The notes beneath the pieces were generated by a model. It worked only from the letters and a program-made list of their open reading frames with translations, was not told the origin of the DNA and searched no databases. A stretch of 64,000 nt of DNA from Excoecaria cochinchinensis (Eukaryota; Streptophyta; Magnoliopsida; Malpighiales; Euphorbiaceae). The position numbers and the translations under genes were made by a program. The stretch lies in contig CANTUQ010000031.1 of NCBI GenBank assembly GCA_947683425.1, positions 6,521,001 through 6,585,000 on the forward strand, in the 5' to 3' direction. Of this stretch, positions 10,881 to 22,290 are shown in pieces (the stretch's first letter is position 1; each line of letters opens with the position of its first letter).

Positions 10881-11794
10881 TTCTTCGGGTACGGAAAACT
10901 GATCTGAAGTGGCGTAACTAGTTTAAGAAGAAGTGCCCGGATACTCTACCCTTTCTGGCAAATCGAAGAAGGGATTTCTGCATAACCGTCCCCGAGACCC
11001 CCTTGTCCACCTAGGCGAATCTATGATGGCTGAAAAACACAAGGGGTCAGGATGATGCATGACTGTGCTAAAAATGCATGATCGTGCTATGCAATACTCA
11101 CAAGCCACATGCAAGCACATAGGTCCTTCCAACCTTATTACTCTCCCGCACACGAGGTCATAGTCTCTTTCCTAGGTGGGATTGGCCCATGGGTCATCTG
11201 GGGACCCGATGAACACGTATGGTGCACGGTGAAAATCCGACAGCATAACCTCTCCTAACTAATGCACAGGCAGATGGGTTATGATCATTATGTATCTAGG
11301 CAATCCGAATAAGTCATCTTGGGCCTATCGGGGCATGTAAGCTTTTGATTAGGTGACCAGTCAAACCACCCGGGCTTGTCTAATACATAATGATCCATAC
11401 AACAGGCATAGTATTAAGGTTCATACCACTTAGGGGAAGTAACTATTTCCACTACATGAGCTTTGGTCAAAGGTGGTGTTGCTTTAGGGCTACCGAAACA
11501 TGGTCCCTGCCAACGGGTCTAGCTCATCACGAGCATAACGACCGATTGGGTCACCATTTAATATACCATGATGGTACGAGGCTTGGGCTGGTGATTATCC
11601 TTAACACTTCCCTAAATTGAGTGAAAATAGGGTCGTGCTTCAGGAACGCACCGGGGCTAAAAGAGGGACCAAACTAGCATAGATCTAAGGCTCTAATGAG
11701 ATGCAATGCAGTTTTTGAAAGAAGGTGAAATTTTTAAATTTAAACTCAATTATAATTTTTAATCAAGGTACTTTCGAATCGAAGTCTCGAATAT
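10881..11794 (-). other. Untranslated leader of element A
   Basis: About 900 bp between primer site and gag start. It has no supported gene. It is clearly homologous to the B leader (17355-18225), sharing for example GTCTAGCTCATCACGAGC on plus (11517 and 17947). Such long leaders are usual for large Tat elements and would carry packaging signals. Confidence 0.7.
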
Positions 11795-11813
11795 GTCCCC
11801 AGTGGAGTCGCCA
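11795..11813 (-). promoter_or_regulatory. Primer-binding site of element A
   Basis: Minus strand TGGCGACTCCACTGGGGAC, one base after the LTR end. It begins TGG, as needed to pair with a tRNA CCA end. This type is reported as tRNA-Arg for Ogre/Tat elements; the tRNA identity here is from memory of that family, not from an alignment. Confidence 0.85.
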
Positions 11814-13405
11814 CTGTGACGCGCGCTGAACTTCGCGGCCTCCCGAAAGCCCACTTTAGGGCGATCAGGAGAGGTTCATAAAACTTGTAAGGTGTTTACA
11901 AGCTGCGTCTATTCTAGGCAACAAAGAGGTTTCTTGGAGTCGCCACCCAATAGAACATTGGGAAGGGTCGTCTAGCCTCATCGAGCCTAAGACGGCGCAT
12001 ACATATCCATCTTGGGCTAGCCAAAGGGATCTTGGAGGCCTCATCCTCTACCCCCCTGGAGCCTAGGATTGTGTATTTAAGCCTTTTGGTGGGACTCAAG
12101 AGGTGTCTTGGAAGTCCTAGACCTCTCACCTCATTGAGCCCCAAAGACCAGAGTGAGCTCGGGACTTCTCATTTATTTATACCTTGATTAATATTATAAT
12201 TGAGTTTTGAGTTTATTGTTTCTTCAACTTTCCACACGATGCAATTTAAATTAAAGGCGCAATCATTCATATCAAAAGCGGTAAATGGAAGATAAATCCA
12301 AAAATAAAACATTCAAAAATATTACAATAACACTAGGAGCGGAATACAACTCCCATTTATAAATGAAATGCAAATCAAGCATAAATCGGGGTATTCATTG
12401 ATGATGAGGAAATTGATCCTCGCATGCATATTTATTATGAAATAGTTATTGATGTGATGATTTATTTGAGCATGAAAAGCTAGGACATTGGTCCCATTTT
12501 TTATTTAGAGAAAATGCCAGATTAATTAATAGAAAACTTTTGGTCATTTTTACTTCAACGATATTAAAACCATTTTCATAATAACATAAATAAAAGGTAA
12601 AGGCAAAGAAGGAACCCGAATAAAAGTCCTCGGACTGGCGCAATCACCATCTTTTATAACTCCAACTCCAAATAGTCAGAAAATAACTCACAAGGATAAA
12701 CATGTTAGCATCAAAAAAATGTGAATAAAAAAATAAAAACAAAAGAATGATAGAACCCTAACAGAAATAGGTTAAAAGATAGAATTTTATAAATCAAAAA
12801 TATAAAAGCCTGCCTAGGGATGGCCTCCAGTACCGTACCATGGGCCGTCCCTAGTAAGGGAAAACAAGTAAAAAAGACCTTTTAGCTCTTTTGTAAAAGA
12901 ATGATAAAATACGTAAGAAATCAATGTGAATCAAATTAAATTACGCAAATGTTAGTCCAGAATATTTACCCTCGGATTTTACCTTTTAGGGCGATTGTCG
13001 GATGATTTCGTCCCCGTATGCTTCTCAAGGATCGAGTAAGAATCAGATCAAAGAAAGAAAATTTATGTTATTCTTTCCTTGAAAATTTGATAGTAATCGA
13101 GTGTTCAAATTAGTTATGTTGATGGAAACGAATGAATTTCATCACCTCAAATTGACTTAATTCGCAAGAAAAATTGGAAGAAATCAATTAAAAAAATTAT
13201 CAAAATAAAATTCTGCAAATAAAGCAGAGATTTCATAAACTTTATAGTAAATTGCTCACAGAAACTTTTCTAAAATTCAATTTCCCAAAAATATTTGATA
13301 GCCTTTTTTCAAAATAAATTACTCTAAAATTTCCCTCTTTTTCTCACCAAACTTCCCAAATTTTCTCCCTAAATTTTATAACCCTAAAATTGAAATTTGA
13401 TCCTC

Positions 13406-13413
13406 TATTTATA
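13406..13413 (-). promoter_or_regulatory. Candidate TATA box of LTR A
   Basis: TATAAATA on minus, in the same context (CTATAAATAG) as in LTR D at 26188-26197. It lies about 520 bp into the LTR and downstream of the palindrome cluster. Confidence 0.6.
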
Positions 13414-13559
13414 GGATTTTAGGAGATAATTAAGATAAGCCTCAATCTAAAGTTTGAATTTTAAAAAGGACTTTTAAAATTCAAATCTTAGATAAATCCT
13501 ATCCTTCATCAGATTTTATCCAATCCGGTGTGATCCGGTCAGTTACCGTACCGACGGGC

Positions 13560-13735
13560 TTCCCTGCATCTACTGACGGCCGTCCCTACTAAGGGCATAT
13601 GCGAGAAACTGACTAGGGATGGGGCGCGATATTAGGGACGGGCGTCCCTACATCGCCACTGTCCGTCCCCACTACGCCTAGAGACGAGGATCACCCCAAG
13701 TAGGGATGGGCGTCCCTACACAAACGGGCATCCCG
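13560..13735. repeat. U3 palindrome cluster of LTR A
   Basis: GACGGCCGTC (13575-13584), TAGGGACGGGCGTCCCTA (13633-13650) and TAGGGATGGGCGTCCCTA (13701-13718), plus half sites. A separate larger inverted pair, CTAGGGATGGCC...GGCCGTCCCTAG, lies at 12814-12854 in the transcribed part of the LTR. Confidence 0.85.
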
Positions 13736-13930
13736 TCTATGGAGCAAAACACCCAATTTTACCCAAAATTTATCCAATTCTTTCAAAACTCCATGCCATA
13801 GAAAAAGATTTTAATCCTCGCGAAGCCAAAAGACGAAAACCTCTGAATTTCATCCCCTTATTCGAAAACTGACATTGATCTCTTCATCGGGTAACTTTGA
13901 TCTGGACTGCCTCAAGACCCGGTGTCTACA

Positions 13931-14437
13931 ATGTACCTTACCATCTTTCTTGGCTACTGGGACCACATTGGCTAACCAGGTCGGATATTTAACTTCCACC
14001 AGGAACTTGGCTTCGATCTGCTTATGGACCTCTTCCTTTACCTTTTCTGCCCACTCTGGCCTTAACCTTCTGAGCTTTTGCTTGACCGGCTTTGATTCTG
14101 GATAGGTTGGGATGGTATGTTCAGCTATGTCTCGATCAATTCCTGGCATGTCCTCATAAGTCTAGGCAAAGACCTTTTCATATTTTCTTAAAATTCTCTC
14201 AAATTTTATTCTCTCTTCAGGAGTTATGTCTGATGCTATCAAAATTTCTTTTGGATTTTCCAAAGTTCCGAGATTAAATGCAGTTGTGCTAGTTGAATTA
14301 ATATCAAAAATGAATGCATCATGTTTATGATCATGAGGGATGAAATCATCAGAAACATCACACAAGTAAGCAAAGTCGTTCATTTCATTAACATAATTAG
14401 CAAAGTTAACATTGTCATCATTAAACAGTTCAAGCAT
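13931..14437 (-). pseudogene. Protease-RT linker and RT start of element B
   Basis: Reads LELFNDDNVNFANYVNEMNDFAYLCDVSDDF...FNLGTLENPKEILIASDITPEERIKFERILRKYEKVFA, a TAG (14162-14164) where H has Trp, then TYEDMPGIDRDIAEHTIPTYPE...VKQKLRRLRPEWAEKVKEEVHKQIEAKFLVEVKYPTWLANVVPVAKKDGKV. There the LTR of A begins. The cut falls just before the conserved VDYRDLN block. Confidence 0.88.
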
Positions 14438-14497
14438 AAAAAGACTATCTAAAGCACTCTTATCTTCATCACCTGCTGGTGCTGATGTTGTTGCTGA

Positions 14498-15109
14498 CTA
14501 CGCTTCAATCTCTTGAATTGCTGGAGGCTTTTCAGTTGATCCCGGTGAAATCCTCAGATTCTCAATCTCCACATCTGGCTCTGTCACCTTCTCCTTCCCC
14601 TTCCCCTTTAATCGGGTAGCTAACAGCTTCTCTGTGACAACCTCTTCGGGCTCACCTCCATCCCCAACATTGTACTGTGTCATCACCTCCTCATCCCAAA
14701 AATCCTCCACAGCCTTGATCACCCCGACTTCCAAGTCGAAAACATCATTAAAAATCTCAAAGCCCTGCACAATCCTTCCCTCGACCCACTGGGGCTCTTC
14801 CTCTCCTGCGTAGGCACAAACTGAGGAGGCTAGAATTAAACTCTTTGAAATATGGGGGATCTCCTTTGGTGCTTCCTCCTTCTTACTGCACTCACCTCTG
14901 TACCCCAGGCCCTTTTCGTCCTTCTGACCCCGTGTGGTAATGGCAGACTGTAGTCCTTGTGATTGTTTTCCTAGACCAGCTCCCGGGAGGAAATGCATCC
15001 TTTTCATCATGTTCACCACTTGAGGGCTGTCCCCTGAACCTTGCTCTTTCCCAATCACAGACACATGAAAACCACTAAATGGCTAATTTGCAATTCCTAA
15101 AGCAGACAC
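14498..15109 (-). pseudogene. G-patch module of element B
   Basis: FLPGAGLGKQSQGLQS...RGQKDEKGLGYRG is the G-patch-like core, preceded by SVIGKEQGSGDSPQVVNMMKRM and followed by the acidic linker. Two in-frame stops near 15080-15110 fall where A has Gln codons (ENQVS, ARQPF). It confirms that the G-patch is a fixed part of this Tat group rather than a chance in A. Confidence 0.75.
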
Positions 15110-16120
15110 TTAGTTCTCCCTCGCTGCTCGTATGGTCACCACCTTCCCTTCGTTTGGTATTCTAATCATCTGGTGCAGGGTGGATGGCACTCCCCCTAGC
15201 TTGTGGAACCATGGCCTCCCTAAGAGAGCTGAGAAATTGGCTAGAATAGATAAAATAACAAACTCCGCTTCTGTCTCCACAGGCCCAGTCTGGACTAAAG
15301 CTTTGAATGCCCCTACTGCCTGCCTCCAAGAATTATCATACACCGTGATGGTCAAATCCGATTTACTGAGCATGCTCTCATCAAACCCAAAAGCTGGCAG
15401 TGCCACCAACGGACAGATATTGATGGACGATCCATCATCAACCATAACGCACGCTGTGTGTTTGCCATTCACCTGTGCTTTGATGTACAGTGGTCAATTG
15501 TGGTTCTGACCCTCGGCTGGCAAGTCGGCATCAGAATAAACTAAATTCTCTCCTGACCCTCCTTTCACGAGGTCCAACAGCTCAGAAGGGGAAATCGTGG
15601 TTGCGACAGTGGATTCACTCAAAGCCACTACTAGTTTCTGTCGATGGGAAGGCGATTGTCTCAGAAGGTCCCATATGGATAATTGAGCCGTTGTCTTTTT
15701 CGATTGCTTCACTATAGTGCTCTCTTCCGGCTCAACTCCCGCTGGTGTCTGCTCTGGGTCTTGCGACCTCTCCACTTCTGGGACTACTTTCCCACTTCTT
15801 GTGATAGCCTTCACCTTCCCCCCTTCCTCATCTGATTCCCATAGATTGGAAGATGATCCCTCTTCCTCTTTGTCTCTATCCTCTTCTCCGCTCTCGCTAG
15901 AGTACCAACAATCTATTGCCCTCACGGGCACCTTTCCCTCTTCTACCGCAGGGCGAGTGATAGCCACGTATTCATTTCCATATAAATCCTGTAGGACATA
16001 GCATTCTGGTAGGCACGGGCCAATAATGAAAACTGGGGGCGGCACGACATTGTAATTAGCCTTCTTCTTACTCTCTCTTTGTTCAGGATCAGTGATTTGC
16101 TTGCTAACGATCAGATCCTG
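15110..16120 (-). pseudogene. Protease region of element B
   Basis: Covers the gag-protease linker (SIWDLLRQSPSHRQK), then NGKHTACVMVDDGSSINICP with the DDG active-site motif and FSALLGRPWFHKLGGVPSTLHQ near the C-terminus. A TGA lies before PLYIKA where A has an Arg codon. It is uninterrupted by an insertion, so it shows the ancestral junction that S disrupted in A. Confidence 0.88.
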
Positions 16121-16123
16121 AAT

Positions 16124-17354
16124 CTAGTGCCTCAGCGTTACGCAATTATCCGTCAGATGCCCGGTGTGTTGATGAAAAGTGCAGTATTCATTTTCCTTGT
16201 GCCCTGTCTGCCTTTGGGTCTTGGCCGGCCTAGGTGGTAGAGGTTGTAACTTTCCCTCTTTCATTAATAGCTTCAGCACCAATGACAAAGGTCGTCCCAG
16301 GTTTGAGAAGTACCTCTTGTTTACTCCTATGGCTAACACTTCTGCCGTCTTTCCACTTCTGATACCACTGCTAGAGCCCGCTGTCTTGTTTGCCCATGGG
16401 TTAGCATAACCCCTCTTGGCGTAGGCCTCACCACTTGCTTTCCTTGCAAGGTATTCCCCCTCCTCCTCTATCTCGATATCCTTTAGAGATTCCCAATCTC
16501 TCAACCCCTTCATCTTCAGTCCCTCCCTTAGATAGAGGCTAGCATTCCTGATGAACAGTCGAATCTGGTCCGGGGTGTCTGGCTTGCATTTCATTTCCAT
16601 GACTCTGTTCCTCCATCGAGTGAGGTATTTGTGAAAAGACTCTCCCGCCTTTTGCTATAACAGTTCCAAATCCTTCAGCGTCACCTCTATTCTCGCACTG
16701 CAATCGTACTGTCAGATAAATTCTTCCGTCAATAAATCCCAATCTTCTTTTGTTCTTCAGTCCAACTCGTGGTACCAACTCACTGCTGGGCAAATTAAAC
16801 TCAGACAAAAGTATTCAACCTTCTGATTCTTTATCAGGGTGGTACCCTTCATCACGAGTGAGTACTGCTTTATGTGCGCAGTGGGGTCAGAGGTGCCGTC
16901 GAACTTGGGAACGTCGGGCATCTTAAAATTTTTTGGGACCAGATCATCACTATCTAGCTCTCTGTCCTCGGGGTTCATTCCTCCCCCTACCTTCAGCATC
17001 TTGGACATGGCTTCAAACCTCTCTTCCATTTTCCTCCACATCGTATCTTCCAACTTTGGCGCTTTCCCTCTTGCCAACTTCAGACTTAGGGCCCTCTCTT
17101 CGTTCAACAGGTGCCGGTGCCCTTGGCTCGATTATAGGTGGATCAATTGCCACTGGGGGATCCTCTCTAGCCGCCCCTTTCTCCTCTTGCTCCCTGACTG
17201 GAGCAGCAGTCTGTCGCCCAGCAGGCGGGGCTAATGTTGTGGCCAGGTTGCCCATCATTGCCATCATTCTGGCTTCGAATTCTTCCAACCTTCTTCCCAC
17301 TTCTTCGGCAATCATCGCCCTAGTTGCATCAGAACCACTGGATGGATCAGACAT
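16124..17354 (-). pseudogene. Gag of element B
   Basis: Start chosen at the ATG at 17354 (MSDPSSGSDATRAMIAEEVGRRLEEFEARMM split over the region), following the leader. It contains FKMPDVPKFDGTSDPTAHIKQYSL and, further on, VMEMKCKPDTPDQIRLFIRNASLYLREGL and the CTFHQHTGHLTDNC knuckle-like motif. A frameshift lies around 17030-17105, where two frames overlap. Further stops lie near 16760 (CGA-type), 16712, and at 16655-16657 where A has Gln. Confidence 0.85.
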
Positions 17355-18225
17355 GCTTGCTTCGATGGATGATTCTAAACTCTGATTTGACACTGAATTT
17401 AGGGAAACCTTCCTCAACCGACCGTCAGGACCTCTAAACCACCTGGATGAATCTATGGTGGCTGTAAAACATACTTTGGTTAGAGGAATGCATGATTGAG
17501 ATGCAATGCATGGCCGTGTTAGTGCAGCATAGACAACCACATGCAAGCAGATGAATCCTTCCGCCCTTTTCGCTCCCACACACAAGGTAGTGTAATCTCT
17601 TTCCTAGGTGGGCTTAGTTCATGGGTCAATGGGGGACCCGATGAATGTACGATGTGTACGGTGGAAAACCGACAGCACAACACTCTTAGACTAATGAACA
17701 TACATATGAGTTTTGGCCATTACGTATTTGGACAATTCAACCAAGTTAAGATGGGCTTATCGGGGCATGAAAGCCTTTGATGAAGGACCACTTAATTTGC
17801 TTGATCTTGTTTAATACGTGACGGCCCACATCACAAGCATCGTATTAAGGAGCATACCACCTAGTGGAAGTTTCTACTTGTCATTACATGGGCTTTGGTC
17901 GGGGTGATGATACTTTAGGGCTACCCAAGCATGGTCCCTGCCAATAGGTCTAGCTCATCACGAGCGTAGCGACCGATCGGGTCTCTATTTGATATACCAA
18001 AAGGTACAAGACTTGGGCTGGTGATTATCCTTAACACTCCCCTACAATGAGTGAAAGTAGGGTTGTGCTTCGGGAACGCACCGAGGTAAAGAGGGACCAA
18101 CTATCGTAAGTCTAAGGCTCTAGAATGATATGATGCAACTTCGAAAAGAGATAGAATTCTAAGTTTTAAAAACACAATTATACATTTTAATCAAAGCACT
18201 TTCGGAGCAAAGTCTCAAAGGCAAA
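17355..18225 (-). other. Untranslated leader of element B
   Basis: Homologous to the A leader in length and sequence. An open stretch through 17390-17585 continues upstream of the gag start but has no parallel coding conservation that I can confirm. Confidence 0.65.
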
Positions 18226-18244
18226 GTCTCCAGTGGAGTCGCCA
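18226..18244 (-). promoter_or_regulatory. Primer-binding site of element B
   Basis: Minus strand TGGCGACTCCACTGGAGAC, one base from the LTR end. It differs from A at one position. Confidence 0.83.
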
Positions 18245-19397
18245 CTGTGACGCGCTGAACCCAGCAAAGGCCCTCTAGGTGAATCCGCTTTAGGATTCGA
18301 GGGGCTGGTTCACGTCTTTTGATCATTGGCGCGATGAGACATCAAAGATGTATCCCTCCCACTATAACATTGGGAAGAACCACCTAGTCTAATGACGCCT
18401 ATAGGCACCTTTGAGGTATCATGGAGTCGCCACCCAATTCACAAGAAATTGGGAAAAGGTTTCTCACCTCTATTGGTCAAGACCAGAGATATGGTGTTCG
18501 GAACTTCACTCTTATTTATGCTTTGGTTAATTATAAGTGAGCTTTTAACTTCTTAAAATTATATCTCTCACCTCACGCGATTAATGCATCAAAAGTAAAA
18601 ACGCATCATAAGCATTCAAAAAGCAATAAAATGAAAGTGATAAAAGAAAGCAATAAATGAAAGCGGTAAACACACAAGAACGCAATTACAAGAGAAGTAG
18701 GGGCAGAATATAACACCAATAAAAAGGATTTGAATGGCGACGGAATACAATCCCCCAAAAATAAATAAAGTTGCCCCAAAATTAATTACTAGGGCCCAAA
18801 AAGAAATGAACTTGAATTTAAAACATTCACACGAGATCAAAATAAGAAAAGACATACATAAATCGGAGCATTATTTTAGGAACATTAGTTCCTTCGCACT
18901 TGTTCGAAACTTAGGAACATTGGTTCCTTCGCATTTATTTAAATAGGGTTTGAAGAGTCATTTTGGTTATTTGATGAAAACGGGGATGAGTAATCCCATT
19001 TTTGGAGAGAATTTACTCTTCGTTTTGATTGTGATATTTTTATTGTTAGGCTAAAACAAGGGACATTGATCCAAATTTTATTAGTAAAAAACCAATTTAA
19101 TTATAGAAATATTTTTGTGACTTTTTATCGCACGCATGCACAAATAAAATAATTATTTACAAATAACACAACATAAAGAGAGAGTTGAGAAAGATCTCAC
19201 CAAAACCGGTGTGATCCTTCACGTGTCGCGACCCATCCGGGGACTCGCGGGGATGCTCAAATAACCCGACTCAAGTTAAATCTCAGACAGAAATTAACAT
19301 CAAGAATATTAGTAATGGTTCTAAAAATTAATCAAGTAAAAACGAAATAAATATTGAATACAAATATACAATGCTAATAATCATAATAATATAAGAC

Positions 19398-19465
<68 letters not shown>

Positions 19466-19480
19466 TAATAACAATAATAA
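19398..19480. repeat. AAT microsatellite in LTR B
   Basis: About 21 uninterrupted AAT units followed by AAC-interrupted units. Confidence 0.97.
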
Positions 19481-19570
19481 CACTAGTCTATAACAATAGA
19501 AAACTTAGCAAACATAAAGTAAGCACAAAACAAGTTAATAATATAAAGATAATAATAGTAATAAGAATAG

Positions 19571-19694
<124 letters not shown>

Positions 19695-20526
19695 GTGAAA
19701 CACTAACAGTAGCCAAAAGGAAGAAAAGCCAATAGTAAAATAATTATCAAGTTGAACCCACCAAAAATCAAATTAAAAACCACACAAAATTTTCATCAGT
19801 AGCAACAAAACTAAAAATGTTAGGAATAGACAATATACATAATAATAATAACAAAAATAACAAAATTAACAATAATAAATGACAAATAAAATTAAATGAG
19901 AACGGGTCCAAAGTGTTTACCCTCAGAATTTTTAGATTGGAAATAGGATGTCTGAATCCGTTCCCCTTGTCGATTTTTGATCATAATGATATTTGGAAAC
20001 AGTAAAAAAATCTGTGTTTTAAATAAATTAGTTCAAGAAAATATTTTTGGTGGGATGAATAAGCTAAGAAAATTAATTTCTCTTACTCAAATCAAACCCA
20101 AGATTAAGTATTTTAGAGTAGTAAAGACTAAAACTTGAGAAGAAAAGCTTAAAGATTTTTTGAAGAAGAATTTTTTGAACAAAAATACTTCCTGGAGAGT
20201 AAAAAATGCTAGAGAGAAAAGCCAAAAAAATCCTCTTTCAAAATGTTGCCGTCCTCCTCAAATGAGGGATGAAAACCCTCTTTTATTTTTGCCTTGGACG
20301 AAAAAGGGAAGAGAACAAAATACTTTAATTTTTAGTTAATAAAAAATAGCATGAAAAGGTGAAAAAACTGAAGAAAATCAGACTGGAAAAGCAGGAAAAC
20401 CAGTGAAAACGACGGGTCGAATGGACTGGGCAAGCATGCCAGCGTGGAGAGAGGAATGTGCGCGCGCGGAGGCCCCACGCTGGGGTAGCCTGCCGTACGG
20501 GCGCTGCCGCAGGTGGCACTCGCGAA

Positions 20527-20551
20527 CCCCCCCCCCCCCCCCCCCCCCCCC
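20527..20551. repeat. 25-base C homopolymer in U3 of LTR B
   Basis: Twenty-five C in a row (G on the element strand), next to the GC-rich U3 patch. Length may be inexact in the assembly. Confidence 0.9.
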
Positions 20552-21395
20552 ATTTTTTTTAAAAATAAAATCTTGAGGACACAAAATTAATATTTTCTAC
20601 CCTATTTTAATTTTTAATTTCTAAAATATTTATTTTTAATTATTTTCCAAAAAATATACTTTTGACAAGGGAACAATCAATTCTCACCTTTCTTGCCGAA
20701 AATCGGTCTTTTGTTTCATCATCGGGTAATCCTGATCTTGGACTGCCTCGGGACCCGGTGTCTACACTAGGGTTTCCTGCATTTGGATTCTCTCTTTTTC
20801 TTCTTCTGGTTTTGTTGAGTTAGGGCTTAGATTATGTGATTTTCTGGGTTTATTTGTGCAAGATTTTTGTGACAAGAAGAGGGATAAAGAAAAAGGGAAG
20901 ATTAAAGGTTGAAGAAGAGTGATTTTGGATCTTCATTTTTAGGTTTGGGAGCTCTGTGTTCTTCATTTTTAGTTTTGGTGTTTGTCTCTACCCTAATTCT
21001 CATTTTATTGTGTATGTGTTTTGTAATGTTAATTTCTGGAATTTTGAGTGTCTTGGCATGTGTATATGTATGTTTTTAGTTGGGTAATTGTATTGGTAAT
21101 GCATGATTAAGGATTGAAGTGTATATATGTGAGAATTGGAAGTGAAATTGCATGATTTGGGTAACCTCTGTTCTTGGTGTTTGGTCTGCAATTTTCTGTT
21201 TTCCTTGAATTAATTGTTTAATCTTGTCATAATTGAGTGTATTTGATCATCAGCATGTTGTGTTGTGCATTTGAGTAATAAGGTAAGAGTTTGTGCATGA
21301 TTGAATGGATTTTGAAAGGTTTTAAAAAGGATTTCTGGAAAACGATGAAGTTCTGCATTTTTACTGTCCATCGTGATACGACCAGGAGAGAGGAA

Positions 21396-21614
21396 GAGCA
21401 TGAGTCATGCTCCTTCCCCCCTTCAGCTTGTTTGGTTTCATCCAGAGGAAGAGCATGAGACGTGCTCCAAGAACACGAGTCGTGCTCTTGTAGCACGAAA
21501 CGTGCTGACCTTCTTCTTTCTTCCAAGACAGGCAGCAGAGCACAAGACGTGCTCGAAGAACACCACTCGTGCTCTTCAAGCACAACTCGCGCACATGAGC
21601 ATGAGTCGTGCCTC
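21396..21614. repeat. Eight 15-18-bp odd palindromes in LTR C
   Basis: GAGCATGAGTCATGCTC (21396-21412, perfect), GAGCATGAGACGTGCTC (21451-21467), GAACACGAGTCGTGCTC (21471-21487), AGCACGAAACGTGCT (21492-21506), GAGCACAAGACGTGCTC (21538-21554), GAACACCACTCGTGCTC (21558-21574), a weak copy near 21578 and GAGCATGAGTCGTGCCTC (21597-21614). A 17-bp unit with a one- to three-base centre recurs. Confidence 0.9.
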
Positions 21615-22249
21615 ATTCTACTCAGCATCCCCCTTATTCTGCCTGTCCTGTTTTTTATCTGGTTTTCGAAAATGATCCTCTTCTTTCACTCTGCATGGTT
21701 TCTTACTATTGTACGGGACATGTTTTTGCCTAAATTATTTTAGTATTTGTATTCTGAAGTGGGTGATTATTGAATCGATAGTATGCTAATATTTGACTAT
21801 GATATGCTTAGTAATGGGATCTCTGTTAGACTATTATTTGGTTTAAACTGTATGATTTGGTTTATCTATGTTAATTATTGTGATTTGTATCGTGTGATGC
21901 ATATTGAATACTAGTGAGTTAAATGCCATGTTCATGGTTACTATTATTATGAGCATGTTATATTAAAATGTGAAAGATGTTATGCATACATTTACTCATG
22001 AACTTTCTCTAAGAATAATATGCTATGCTTAAGTGTAAATTGTATCATTACATGATGAAGATTATGCATTGTTAATCGTTGGCAAAATATTGTTCTATGT
22101 TTGACTCTGATATGTTTTAGAATACTGAATAGTGCTAAAGTGTGTTGATTGAATTATATTGTATGCTTCATATTATGAAATGTATGAGGTATGACTGACA
22201 TTATGAACATATATATATATATGTCTACTATACTCTAGATTACGTGTGA

Positions 22250-22251
<2 letters not shown>

Positions 22252-22287
<36 letters not shown>
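22252..22287. repeat. AT dinucleotide microsatellite in LTR C
   Basis: About 18 alternating AT units. Confidence 0.95.

Positions 22288-22290
<3 letters not shown>

Larger units (their letters stand above)
1..13930 (-). mobile_element. Tat-lineage Ty3/gypsy retrotransposon A (3' end outside window)
   Basis: Read on the minus strand the order is LTR (13930-11815), primer site, leader, gag, protease, G-patch module, RT, RNase H, second RNase H, integrase, then a plus-strand (antisense) extra gene. The 3' LTR lies beyond base 1. The LTR begins TGTAGACACCGGGTC (minus strand) and ends GTCACA. Gag-pol order with integrase last is the Ty3/gypsy order; a second RNase H plus an antisense gene after pol is known for the Tat lineage. 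A is broken by many stop codons and by solo LTR S (5966-8931). Its right edge abuts the RT of element B, so A is a later insertion into B. Lineage is inferred from layout and domain flavour, not from a tree. Confidence 0.9.
11815..13930 (-). repeat. 5' LTR of element A (2,116 bp)
   Basis: In minus reading it starts TGTAGACACCGGG at 13930 and ends GTCACA at 11815, one base before the primer site. Its parts are a U3 palindrome cluster (13560-13735), a TATA box at 13406-13413, and a U5 with about 97-bp modules (11930-12150) that include a PBS-like 11-mer at 11935-11945. The right end cuts element B in the KKDGKV codons of RT. Subfamily resembles D, G and J. Confidence 0.92.

Noticed and set aside
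16933..17385. 150-codon plus-strand frame over B gag
   Set aside because: Shadow of the gag N-terminus on the other strand; no similarity to anything recognisable.
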